Shown piece by piece: positions 35,754 to 45,263 of a DNA stretch of 64,000 bases; positions within the stretch are counted from its first letter, which is position 1, and every line of letters starts with the position of its first letter. The translations under genes and the position numbers were made by a program. The notes under the pieces are model-generated. The model was not told where the DNA came from. It saw only the letters and a program-made list of their open reading frames with translations, and did no database searches. The stretch lies in the NCBI GenBank assembly GCA_963663635.2, contig CAXXMY010000012.1:24703-88702 (forward strand), in the 5' to 3' direction. Source of the DNA: Poriferisodalis sp963663635. Its GTDB lineage: Bacteria; Actinomycetota; Acidimicrobiia; Acidimicrobiales; Poriferisodalaceae.

Positions 35754-38597
35754 TCACGATGCGGCCGCGGGATGGCCAACCCGCAGCAGCGCATCGCGGC
35801 TGGAAACGCCGATCAGCGTTTTGGCCGGGTTTTCGTTCTCGTCCACATCGACAGTGACGGGATCGTCGGGACCGTAGCCATGGGCTATGCCAGCAGCGAT
35901 CTCGATACGGATGCGCCGGAAGTTGATGGCCTGCCCGATCGTGTGGCCTGAGTCGGCGGTGGTGAAGCGGAACAGCACTTTGTCGTAGGGCAGCACGGAG
36001 GTGGTCTCGACCCGGTCGGGCGTCGTGGGCGGATCCTCGGCGTAGTCCGGAATCAGCGCGCCGAGGATGTCGTCGATCAGCCCGACCACTGCCACCCCGT
36101 TTTGGCTAACGACAGGCGCGAAACCTGTGTCGGACGCAAACTCGCGGACGTAGTCGGTGAAGCTGACCAGGAAACTGACGGAGCTGAGGCCACCGTCGAG
36201 TTCGCTCATGCCCAAGAACGGCGAATTCTCGTCGAGCGACAGCGGCTCGTCCTCGCCACCGCAGCCATCAAGAAGTTCCGCCAGGAATTGACGCGAGAAC
36301 GCGCTGTTGCCGCTCAGCGCTCCCACAAGCTCACCGTGGGTCAGCTTGGGCGCCTCGCCATCCTCGGAGTTGATGAATCGCAGCAAGACGACCCGGTCGC
36401 GGATGTTCACCCACACTCGCACAGCAGGGTGGTTGGTCCGCGATATTGCGCTGGCCGTTCCGGCGAGGCTTGCCGACGCACGGGCGCTGTCGATCTCCCA
36501 ACCATTGCCCGCAGCGCCGTCGGCACTGCCGGACCACTTGCCCACGATGCGTATCGCTTCGCCCAGCGTCACCATGGCGCGCACGCTGACATCCTCGATC
36601 TTGTCAGGCGTCGTGGTCGTAGCGCTGTCGTCGACTCCGGGATTGTCCGGCCCAATCCGCACCGTCGACACCCCGAACGCGGCCCCAGACGTGCTCACCC
36701 GAGCTCGTTGGCGACCGCTGCGCAGACCGTCGGGGCCACCCACAGCGCCACCCCGCAGGTCCACCAGGTCATTGTTCGCCAGCTCGTACGCAGCACCCAG
36801 CGGGATCGGCTCGGAGCCGCTGTCTCCTGGGTAACCCTCCGGCGCAGTGAGCGGCATCCGGTAGAAGGCCAGCCCCAAGAAGCGTTCCGCACGATGGAAG
36901 ACAGGCTCACCGACGGCGACCTCGACGTCACGGTCCGTCAGGATGCGGACACGGCTCGGATTCACCGAGATGCCCCCCGGCTCGCCGCTGCCCAGGTGCT
37001 CCTGCGGGTCGTACTCGATGGCGAACATGAGATCGCTGTGACCGGCAATGGCGATGATGTCCATCGACACCGTCGGCGCCGGGGCCCTCGGAGTCGGCAC
37101 CGTGTAGGTGGCCCGCTGCAGCGGGCGCTGATCGCCATTGGTGGCGAACCAGCCGTCCGTGGTCCTCATCTCAATGGTGTCGCCGGCGTGCAGAGGGTTC
37201 CGCAGAGTGACCGTCAGATTCGACAGAGTCTCACATCCGCCAGCGGCCACCGGGCTGGTGAGCTCCTGGCTGATGATCCACGCTGGTGAGTCGTTCACAT
37301 AGAGCAGATCTCGCATCCTCGCTTGGAGCTTCGCCACCTCGGCAACGAGACCCTCGCTGAAACGGATGCGGAACTGGTTCTCCCCGTCCGTCGCGCTGAT
37401 CCGTGCGGTGAGCGTTCTCGATGTGGTCGCCGTTCGGACCGCCAGGTTCATCACGGCATCGCTGATCGCAGCGGGACCGCCGATGGCGACGAGCTCGGTG
37501 TACGTCTTTCGCCCGTCGACGGTGGTGCGCGTCGTCCGCAAGAAGCTCGAAGCCGTCGACGCCAGTGGACTGCGGACGAACAGCAACGGGACGGGTCCCG
37601 AGCCGTCGAGACCCGCTCCCAGCAGAGGCCCGGCGGCCACCGCGTCCACCGCCGAATCACGACCGACCAGCCCCACGATGTACCTGGCAGTGTTCAGTTC
37701 GAAGTCGCACTTGCCGATCATGAGCCGTGCAACCGCAGCAGCAGCCGTTTCGGGCGTACTGGCGACAATTCGCTCGGTCTTGTCCACGCCCGCAGCCAAG
37801 AGCTGACTGATCAGATCGTCCGACACGACACTGGTGCTCCCCACCATCACCACGCGGTCGATGCGCAGGTGTTCCAGCGCCTCCGCAGTCGAACGGGGCA
37901 GCGTGTCGCGCCGAGTGAGCAGCACCGGAATCTCGAGCGAATACGCCAGCGGCCCGGTGGCGGCCACATAGCCGAGATGGTCGGTGTCGCCGCTGGCGAG
38001 CAGCGCGACCGTGTCATTCGTGCCGCACCAGTTGGTCAGACCGTCGAGCTCAGAAGCCACAGCGGCCGCCGTGGCGTAGCGATCGTCACCGGTGATGCGG
38101 CGAGTCTTCAGGTTCGAGTCAAGCTCGGACAGCTCGTCGAGCACCGAGGGGGACACCGAATCGGTTCCGCCGACGACGATCACGTTTGTCACCCGGTGGT
38201 CTTCGATGAAGTCGACAACGTGGCCAGGCAGGTCCGTTGGCCGCGTCAACAGGACGGGCGCATGTTCGCGGGCGGACAGTCCGGCGACTGTCGCGCCGCT
38301 GATCGGCGTTTCGCCCGACACCAGGATCACCGTGCTCACCGAGTCGAGCCCGCCAAGCTCGTGGGCGTAGCGTTCCGCCAAACGCACGGCAGTCTCGTAG
38401 CGGTCGGAGCCGCCGAAGGGGCGCACCCCCCCATCGGTGAGCGGCGTCGAACGGTCGGAAGGGTCAACCAGCAACTCACCGGCGCTGTTCGCAGCCCGCG
38501 CTGGCGCAGCAGTCATCAGCGCCAGCGACGGCGCCAACACGCAGAATGCGAGAGCCGCTGCCGTCAGACACACCGGTCGCCGAGTGCGAATATCCAC
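35754..38597 (-). CDS. Secreted CWB2 protein with an unnamed C-terminal domain
   Basis: The start is set at the GTG at 38597 (after GAAGTGGGGGAC); the frame upstream is non-coding in appearance. The 947-aa product has a signal peptide (cut near APARA, residue 35). CWB2 repeats follow over about 60-330, with FGGSDRYETAVRL, RITGDDRYATAAAV and VIVVGGTDSVS. A Thr-rich middle follows and then a domain (36146-36546) shared with two sister genes, with SADGAAGNGWEI at one end and DGGLSSVSFLVSF at the other. CWB2 modules hold proteins to the cell wall polymer. The C-terminal role is unknown. The mate-like gene upstream on the same strand ends 92 bp away. Confidence 0.85.
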   Translation of the reverse strand: MDIRTRRPVCLTAAALAFCVLAPSLALMTAAPARAANSAGELLVDPSDRSTPLTDGGVRPFGGSDRYETAVRLAERYAHELGGLDSVSTVILVSGETPISGATVAGLSAREHAPVLLTRPTDLPGHVVDFIEDHRVTNVIVVGGTDSVSPSVLDELSELDSNLKTRRITGDDRYATAAAVASELDGLTNWCGTNDTVALLASGDTDHLGYVAATGPLAYSLEIPVLLTRRDTLPRSTAEALEHLRIDRVVMVGSTSVVSDDLISQLLAAGVDKTERIVASTPETAAAAVARLMIGKCDFELNTARYIVGLVGRDSAVDAVAAGPLLGAGLDGSGPVPLLFVRSPLASTASSFLRTTRTTVDGRKTYTELVAIGGPAAISDAVMNLAVRTATTSRTLTARISATDGENQFRIRFSEGLVAEVAKLQARMRDLLYVNDSPAWIISQELTSPVAAGGCETLSNLTVTLRNPLHAGDTIEMRTTDGWFATNGDQRPLQRATYTVPTPRAPAPTVSMDIIAIAGHSDLMFAIEYDPQEHLGSGEPGGISVNPSRVRILTDRDVEVAVGEPVFHRAERFLGLAFYRMPLTAPEGYPGDSGSEPIPLGAAYELANNDLVDLRGGAVGGPDGLRSGRQRARVSTSGAAFGVSTVRIGPDNPGVDDSATTTTPDKIEDVSVRAMVTLGEAIRIVGKWSGSADGAAGNGWEIDSARASASLAGTASAISRTNHPAVRVWVNIRDRVVLLRFINSEDGEAPKLTHGELVGALSGNSAFSRQFLAELLDGCGGEDEPLSLDENSPFLGMSELDGGLSSVSFLVSFTDYVREFASDTGFAPVVSQNGVAVVGLIDDILGALIPDYAEDPPTTPDRVETTSVLPYDKVLFRFTTADSGHTIGQAINFRRIRIEIAAGIAHGYGPDDPVTVDVDENENPAKTLIGVSSRDALLRVGHPAAAS

Positions 38598-38688
38598 CGT
38601 CCCCCACTTCTCGCGCGTGAACGACTGGCCACGAGCGAGCACAAGCAATTTACAACTACGCGTCTTTCCCTGAGTGAGATGTGCAGGC

Positions 38689-41600
38689 TCACGGGTCGAG
38701 AGTGATCGTAACGGTGTGGGTGTCGTCGTTGTCACCGGTGACGGTGATGGTGTAGCCACCCAGCGTCACCGACTCGCCCAGTGTCAGCACCGGGAAGTCG
38801 TCGACCTGGCCGTTACCGCTGTCACCGGCGATCTTGAGGGGCAGCTGGCCCGACTCGACAATCGGATCGACGGTGTAGACGAGCACGCCCTCGGCAATCA
38901 GCGCAGGGCCGCGCGTGGAGCTGCCGTCAGACCAGAAATATGGGTCGCCGAGGTCGTAGCCGAGCTGGCGCCGGCTCTCGATGACGATGACCTTTCGCGC
39001 ATTGAGGGGCACCGCCGCCATCGCGACACCGGCGTTGGGCTGTGCAATCGGCGACAAGGTCACAGTGGCGTTGGGTTCATTGACGCACCGCACTTGGTCC
39101 TCGCTCAGCCAGCCGAGCTGCCAACGGTTCCAGGCCAACATCTCTGAGGGATCCAACGACGAGAAATCCACCCACTGTCGACGCCCGCTGGGGTAGTGCT
39201 TGGTGACGCGCAACAACATCTCATGCTCGGCGGCGAGGAACCATGCCTCGAGTCTCATGAGGCCCCACTCCACGCCGGTCCACTGCTGCCCCGAGGGCGC
39301 AGGCGGCTGCTCGTGCACGCTGTCGTCGTAGGGATACAGGTCGAGCAGGCCGAGATTGTGCGTCAACTCGTGCGCAGCAGTCGAACCCCAGTTGCTGTTC
39401 TTGGAGAGTTCGCGGACTTCGTCACGGAGCGCATCGTTGATGCGCGATTGCCGCAGCGAGCTTCCATCGGCCGACACGGTGCCGCCAGCGTTGCCGCCGC
39501 CGCCGAAATGGCTGCTCGGAAACACGGTGACGACAGCGTGGATCTCGGAGAAATCCACTTCGTCATCCGCGAGCGCGACCGCGTGCTCGCTGATTGGTCG
39601 GCTCAGGCCTTGGCCGACTCCGAGTGTGCCGACGTATTGCGTGTGTGGCTGCTCTGCGCGCAGCCACCGGTGATGGGGCACCACCTCGATGTCCAGTTGG
39701 CCATAGCTGACCGCTTCGAGGTACTGCTCCATGTACGCCAGGCCCATCTCGGCCTCCTCTTCGGTGGTGTGAGTGGCCTGCGCGTCGGGGAAATCGACGA
39801 ACAGCACCGCCACGCGCAAGGTGCCCGTCGACGGCGCCCACCCAGCGGGCAGCGGGAACCCCGCTGTCGTGCCCGAGCCGCCGCGAGGTCTGCAGTCGGT
39901 CGCGCCAGCGGCCTGGGAACCGCGGGCGCCGGAAACGTAGATGTGCCGCGTGTCCTCGTCGACGTGATTGGTGAATGCGATGCGCTCCCCATCGGGCGAC
40001 CAGCGCGGCGCAACGTTCCGGCCGGTTGGCCCGGCGATATTTTCCTCGCTGACACCGTCGATTTCGGCGATGACGATCGACGACTCGGCTTGATCGCCGC
40101 GGCCAAATGCAATGCGCCTGCCGTCCGGCGACCACGACAGCCCAGCATTCCGGAGCGCCCCGGCGAAGACGCTCTTGGCATTGCTGCCGTCGAGATCGCT
40201 CAGCCAGACAGACCCATGTGAGAAGTACGCGATGCGGTTGCCGTCGGGTGACCAGATTGGTGTCCGTTCCCACCTCCCGCCGGCTGTGAGGGTCGTGCGG
40301 TTCTCTCCCGTTGCGTCCATCACAACGAGGTGCTCATCGGCGTCGATCAGGGCGCCGTCAGCGTTGCGGCCGGTCCAGGTGAGGCGTTCGAAGATGATTC
40401 GGTCACCGTGGGGTGACCATGCAGGGTTGCTGTCGACTACGTCACCGCTGGAGAGCTTGGTCCTGCCGGTGCCGTCGGCGTTGACGGCGTAGATGTGCGA
40501 GAACCAGTTTCCGTCCTCTCGGCGACCCCGCGAATAGGCGACCTGGCTTCCGTCTGGCGACCACGCAGGCTCATCGGAATAGGAGCCGTCGTAGACGGTG
40601 AGGCGTCGCCGGTCACTGCCGTCGATGCGCACGGTCCACAGCGAACCGCCCTGGGAGTACACGACGAGGCTGCAGTCCGGAGATCACGCTGGATCCTCCG
40701 AACTGTCGGAATCCACCAGTCGCATCGGTGCATCGTCGACATTGCCGCCACAGGTGCCTGCGGGCAGCGCCGATGGTCCGTCGGAGTCGACCGGTTCAGC
40801 TCCAGCTTCGGCGTCGGTGACCTCGTCGGACTCATCCGCCTCGCCGGCGCCGTTGAGATAGGCGTCGAGTGCGGCCTGCGACACTGCCGCGTCACCGCCG
40901 AACACGCGCAGATCGAGTGCTTCCGAATCTGCCGCGGCCGCAGACGCTCGCGCCGCGTCCAACAAGACTGCCGTGTCGCCAGGAACCGATGCCGGGTCGG
41001 CCAGCAGCAGCGGAGCGCACAACCGGCCCAGCAGCGGACCGGCGCTGAAGGAATCGAACGGCACCCGGGCCCGGGACAGGCCAATTCGCTGCGTGGTGAA
41101 ACACGGCTCCCCGGCAGCATCGCTGTAGCGATCGCCAACCAACTCAGCAGCTTTGACCGCTGTGTCGTAACGCGTTGCGCCCGCGAGGCGTGTCACCTCG
41201 AGGCCCAGGTCTTCGATGGACTGCTCGACGGCGTCCGAGACCGCCGCCGTGCCGCCCATGAGAACGACATGCTCAATCCCCAGCAGACGCAGATTCAGCT
41301 CAACCTCGGCGTGCAACTCGTCGGGCGGGGTAAGCATCAGGGGATGACTGCCGCGAGCAGCGAACGGGCCGGCCACCAGGGCGTCTGCGAACACCTCGCC
41401 GCTGGCGACGATGGCGGTGCGTCCGAGCCCGGGCATCGTCCCCGCCAAGTCGATGGTGCGAGCGGCGAGCGCCCCGGTGGCGTAGCGGTCCGCGCCGCCC
41501 ACCCGCGTCACGACCAGACCCATCTCGAGCAGCGGCGAGATCACCGCCGCAGTGAACGGATCAGCGACGCCCTTCGTGCCGACGAGCACGACATGCGACA

Positions 41601-41951
41601 CGCCAACCCGCTGCATGAACACCACCGCGTCGTCGGGCAGCTCGCCGGGCGGGATCATCAACACCGGTGCATTCAGGTCGCCCGCCACCGGAGCTGCGAC
41701 CACCGCGTCAGCCCAGTTGCGGCCTGACACCAGCACCACCGCGTCGAGACTGCCGCCCGCGTCGTCAGCGACGGCCCGGCCACCAGCAAGGACGTCTCGT
41801 AGCGGTCCGCGCCCGCATACCGAGTCACCTCGACGTCGGCCAGCACCGGATCGTCCGCTGCAGCCGCAGCCGCGGATGGCCCCGCCAGCACCACGCCGGC
41901 CACAATGACCGCGGCCACAATCGCCGTGAATGTCCGTCGCACCTCGCACAC
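38689..41951 (-). pseudogene. CWB2 / TolB-like propeller / M6-like metalloprotease gene with one nonsense codon and one frameshift
   Basis: The layout follows the intact gene at 48046-51264. A signal peptide (VRRTFTAIVAAVIVAGVVLAG) and VTRYAGADRYETSLLVAG come first, then a frameshift near 41772-41785. Three CWB2 repeats follow, then EDPA-stop-SPDCS, where TGA at 40684-40686 replaces the Trp seen in the sister gene (EDPAWSPDCS). After it come WSPDGxxIAY propeller repeats and the zinc site AAHELTHNLGLLDLYPY, which fits the M6 HExxHxxGLxDxY pattern. Downstream frames are otherwise clean. One or both lesions could be assembly errors. Confidence 0.8.
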
Positions 41952-42048
41952 GCTAGATGGGGTGCGGACGCCCTCTCAGCGATGTCCCGCAATGCCAGCG
42001 TCACCGGCGCCAGAGGTGCCGACTGGAGGCGTCATTGCTGCCAATTCG

Positions 42049-42072
42049 GTTCCACTAGCGTTGCGGTGGAAC
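42049..42072. promoter_or_regulatory. Inverted repeat in divergent intergenic DNA
   Basis: GTTCCAC and GTGGAAC form perfect 7-bp arms with a 10-bp spacer, 25 bp before the start of the small secreted protein. It could be an operator or a leader hairpin. Confidence 0.3.
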
Positions 42073-42096
42073 TCTCCGAATACGGGCAGCATCTTG

Positions 42097-42534
42097 ATGA
42101 TGAGTCGGTCGATTGCCCTTGTGGCCGCAGTTGCAGTGCTCGCGCTGTACCCCACCGCGGCCTTCGCCCAGAGCGATACCACGACGTACCGGCCTTCGGA
42201 CAACATCGAGACCGTCGAAGCGTTCGAAGTGGTCGTGACGTATTCGGAATTCGCCACCTCGGCAACGACGCACAACCTGCCGTCGCAGCGCTGGGCGACG
42301 TCCTCGCACCGCGTCGTGCCTTCCAGCTTCCCCTGCGATCAGTTCGCCAGCGACGACATGACCGCCGTGTGCAACGCAATCCAGGACGGCGAGCTGCTCG
42401 CCCACCTCGGAATCGGCACCGCCTCGTGGTGGGAGCCCCAGGTGGTATCGCACGGGGACAACAGCTTCCGAGTCACCTACGACGGCTGGATTCCCGCCAA
42501 AGAGGTGCTGCGGCTCATCATCGAGCGCCTGTAG
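42097..42534 (+). CDS. Small secreted protein, unknown function
   Basis: From the ATG at 42097 (a second ATG follows directly) the protein is 145 aa. A clear signal peptide (SRSIALVAAVAVLALYPTAAFA) precedes a mature part of about 120 aa with two Cys (FPCDQF and AVCNAI), probably a disulfide. No family was recognised. It is the only plus-strand gene within this part of the CWB2 cluster and diverges from the broken metalloprotease gene. Export and position suggest a role at the cell surface. Confidence 0.6.
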   Translation: MMSRSIALVAAVAVLALYPTAAFAQSDTTTYRPSDNIETVEAFEVVVTYSEFATSATTHNLPSQRWATSSHRVVPSSFPCDQFASDDMTAVCNAIQDGELLAHLGIGTASWWEPQVVSHGDNSFRVTYDGWIPAKEVLRLIIERL

Positions 42535-42558
42535 CGGAACCGGCGCGGCAGCCGGGCG

Positions 42559-45174
42559 TCACTGGCGTGTGAAATCGCTGAAGCGCTGCTCGGCCGAGCG
42601 GTTGCCGTTGAAATCTGTGGCGGCGCCTTCCGCAATCGTCATGTGCGACTGCAATTCAGGCAGCAAACGGTTGTCGGCAGCCTGCAGGCGGGCAATAAGG
42701 GTGCCGCTTTGCGCCCCCGCCGCGGTGTCGCAGGCTGCTCTGCGGGCCACGATCGACTCATTGCCGCCCGGCGCGGCAACGAACGTCACACCGGCACGGC
42801 CCGCACCGCGGCCGTCGAGCGAATAGTCGAAGGTTCCGTCGTCGTTCGCATCGAGCTCGAAGCGGCCAGGCTCGATGGCACCTGCTCCCGAGTCGCAGCC
42901 GAGCACCGGTTCAGTCCAGATCACCGCGATGTCAACGCTGCTCAGACCGCCACGGAAGCTGGTGGGGCGGAGGTCGACGCCGAGGGTCACGGGTAGCTCC
43001 TCGGTGGATTCGACCTCTTCGTCGAGCTCAACGCTGAACCACTCCCGGAAGCCTGCAACGCGGTTGAGGTCGGCAACGACGTCCTCGAGCGTCCGGCTGG
43101 TCCCCGCCTGCAGGAAGATGCGACCGCCATCGCCTGTGTCGGTAACGGTCACCGACGACGCGCGGGTGGGCAGCCAGCTCGTCTCGGTGGCGATCTGCAG
43201 CGTCCAGTTGTTGCCCACCGCACCGGCGGCAGCGCCGAACAACTTGCCGCTGATGGTCAGCGCGTTGCGCACGCCTTGCCCATCGCTCCGGCCGTCCACC
43301 GAGATTGACGCAGCGGTACGCCCGGTGGGCCTCGACGCGGTCACCTTCGCCACCTCGGGCAGCGTGTTGTCACCCGCCACACGGGCGGACACGCGGTCGG
43401 CTCCGTTGCCCGCCAGGTCCTCGACCGCACCATTGAGCACCGTGATGCGGTCGTCGGTCCGCAGGATGCCCCCGAACGATGCGGGCGCCGGCACCTCGAA
43501 GCGGATGGCTCCCTCGGTCACATGCACGGTCACCGTTTCCGTCAGCGGCTGAGGCTTGTCTCGGTACAGCTCGACACGGCCCGTGCGCACTCGGATTGCC
43601 TCGTTGGCCGTCACGACCGCCGACGTCGCGGCGTCGTAGGCCGTCATGGACAGGCTGGGTCCGGTGCGGTCCGCTTTCACATTGCTCACGCTGCGCCGGA
43701 CCGAGCGGCGGCCGTCTTTCTCGCCGATGACACCGCCGAGGATCTCGATTTCCTCGTGAGAGACGAGTGGCCGGGCACAGCCGACCGGCACCACCGACTG
43801 GGGATATTGCACAGCACCCTGGAGCAGGATCGTCGCCTCCGTGGTGGTCTCACTGTCGCCCGCGTCCACGGTGGCGTCCTCAGTCCCGAATGCCACGCCC
43901 GCCCTGCGGTAGTTGGTCGAGTCGGCGGCGTCGACCGTGAGCACCGGCTCGTTGAAGGTCACGTTGAGGTAGCAACGGCCCTGCACGCCGGAGATCTTCG
44001 CCGTCATGGCGGCGAGCGTTCCTGCGGCCACCACCTGCAGCACCGTGAACGATGTGATCGCCGCCGGACCGCCGAACACGGTCAGGTGCAGATTGCCTTC
44101 GCCGTCACCGGGGGCGAAATCGTCGGACTCGAGCAGGTCGGCAACGGCATCGGGCACGGAATTCAGCTCGGTCAGCAGCAGCGGTGTGCACAGCTCGCCC
44201 AGCAGCGGACCGCTGACCAGGGCGTCGGCGGCCTTTCGCCCATATGCGAGGCCGAACGCGCTGCCGTCGAAGCAGCGCCGGGGAGTGTCGGGGCCCAGCA
44301 GTTCCTCGGCAATGCGGGTTGCGGTGGCGAAGCGGTCGGGGCCGTAGAGCCGGTCGACAGTGATGCCTAGATCGATGATGGAGTTCTCGACTCTGGTGCT
44401 GACCGCAGCGGGTCCACCCAGGATCACGACGTGCTCGGTGCCGCTGTCGGTCAGGAACTGCGCCACGTCGGCGCGCAGCCCCCGGCGGGGGGTGAGCAGG
44501 ATCGGGTACTCGCCCTGATACGCCAGCGGTCCCGCGGCGAGCGCGTCGGCGAAGAGCTCTCCGGTGGCAAGCAGCGACGTGCGGCCGCGGTCGCGGTAGG
44601 TGCCGGGAACGCCCACTGAGGGGCCCACCCGAGAGGCCACATTGACCGCGGTGGCGTACACGTCGTCGTCGCCGATGCGGGACACGCCCAAGCCGAGCGC
44701 TCGGATGGCTTGGGCCACGTCGTCGGACACCACGTCGTCGTCGCCGATGATGATCACGTGCTCGAAGGCGTATGAGTGCAGGAAGGTTTCCACCGACGCA
44801 GTCAGAATGTCGGGCTCGGTGAGCAGCAACGGCGCGCCATATCTCAACGACAGCGCGGGTGTCACCAGGGCGTAGCCGAAGTGCTCGTCGGCGCCCGACG
44901 TGAGCAGCGCTGTCTCGAGCTGCGAGCCGGCGTCGACGCGCACCTCCACGTACTTGCGAGCAATCTCCACCGCCGTCTCGTAGCGGGTCGGGCCCGCCAG
45001 CCGGGAGAACGAGGCATTGGTTGCGGCGGCCTGTGCCGGCTGCGGGGCGAGTGTGGTGGCGGCCAGCAGGCCGCCCAGCAGCGCTAGCGCCAGCCGACGG
45101 GACTGGGCGCGACGGGACTGGGCGCGACGGGGGCGCCGCGTGGCGGCAGATGCAGACGACGGACGAACGGCCAT
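42559..45174 (-). CDS. Secreted CWB2 protein with unnamed C-terminal domain
   Basis: The start is the ATG at 45174, after GGAGTCCCCCC; upstream residues are not native-looking. The 871-aa protein has an Arg-rich N-region with a tandem RRAQS, a signal peptide cut near QPAQA (residue 49), and three to four CWB2 repeats (LAGPTRYETAVEIA, IGDDDVYATAVNVA, LYGPDRFATATRIA, each followed by a VIxxGG segment). The second half has cadherin-like or Ig-like beta stretches (TGPSLSMTAYDAATSAVV) and the unnamed module at about 42904-43250 (GAAAGAVGNNWTLQI to GGLSSVDIAVIWTEPV). An extracellular adhesive or structural role is likely; no enzyme site was seen. Confidence 0.88.
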   Translation of the reverse strand: MAVRPSSASAATRRPRRAQSRRAQSRRLALALLGGLLAATTLAPQPAQAAATNASFSRLAGPTRYETAVEIARKYVEVRVDAGSQLETALLTSGADEHFGYALVTPALSLRYGAPLLLTEPDILTASVETFLHSYAFEHVIIIGDDDVVSDDVAQAIRALGLGVSRIGDDDVYATAVNVASRVGPSVGVPGTYRDRGRTSLLATGELFADALAAGPLAYQGEYPILLTPRRGLRADVAQFLTDSGTEHVVILGGPAAVSTRVENSIIDLGITVDRLYGPDRFATATRIAEELLGPDTPRRCFDGSAFGLAYGRKAADALVSGPLLGELCTPLLLTELNSVPDAVADLLESDDFAPGDGEGNLHLTVFGGPAAITSFTVLQVVAAGTLAAMTAKISGVQGRCYLNVTFNEPVLTVDAADSTNYRRAGVAFGTEDATVDAGDSETTTEATILLQGAVQYPQSVVPVGCARPLVSHEEIEILGGVIGEKDGRRSVRRSVSNVKADRTGPSLSMTAYDAATSAVVTANEAIRVRTGRVELYRDKPQPLTETVTVHVTEGAIRFEVPAPASFGGILRTDDRITVLNGAVEDLAGNGADRVSARVAGDNTLPEVAKVTASRPTGRTAASISVDGRSDGQGVRNALTISGKLFGAAAGAVGNNWTLQIATETSWLPTRASSVTVTDTGDGGRIFLQAGTSRTLEDVVADLNRVAGFREWFSVELDEEVESTEELPVTLGVDLRPTSFRGGLSSVDIAVIWTEPVLGCDSGAGAIEPGRFELDANDDGTFDYSLDGRGAGRAGVTFVAAPGGNESIVARRAACDTAAGAQSGTLIARLQAADNRLLPELQSHMTIAEGAATDFNGNRSAEQRFSDFTRQ

Positions 45175-45263
45175 GGGGGGACTCCAGCGACACCGGATAT
45201 TCAGCGCACGCTCACTCAATCACACCCGCGGACGTGGCTGAGGGAACTTGAGGCGTGGGCCAA

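Noticed and set aside
27687..40686. TGA read as a sense codon (alternative code or selenocysteine) in the ATPase and the CWB2-metalloprotease gene
   Set aside because: Many intact genes here, such as thrS and the aquaporin, end in TGA, and no selenocysteine hairpin was seen. Nonsense mutation or error is simpler.
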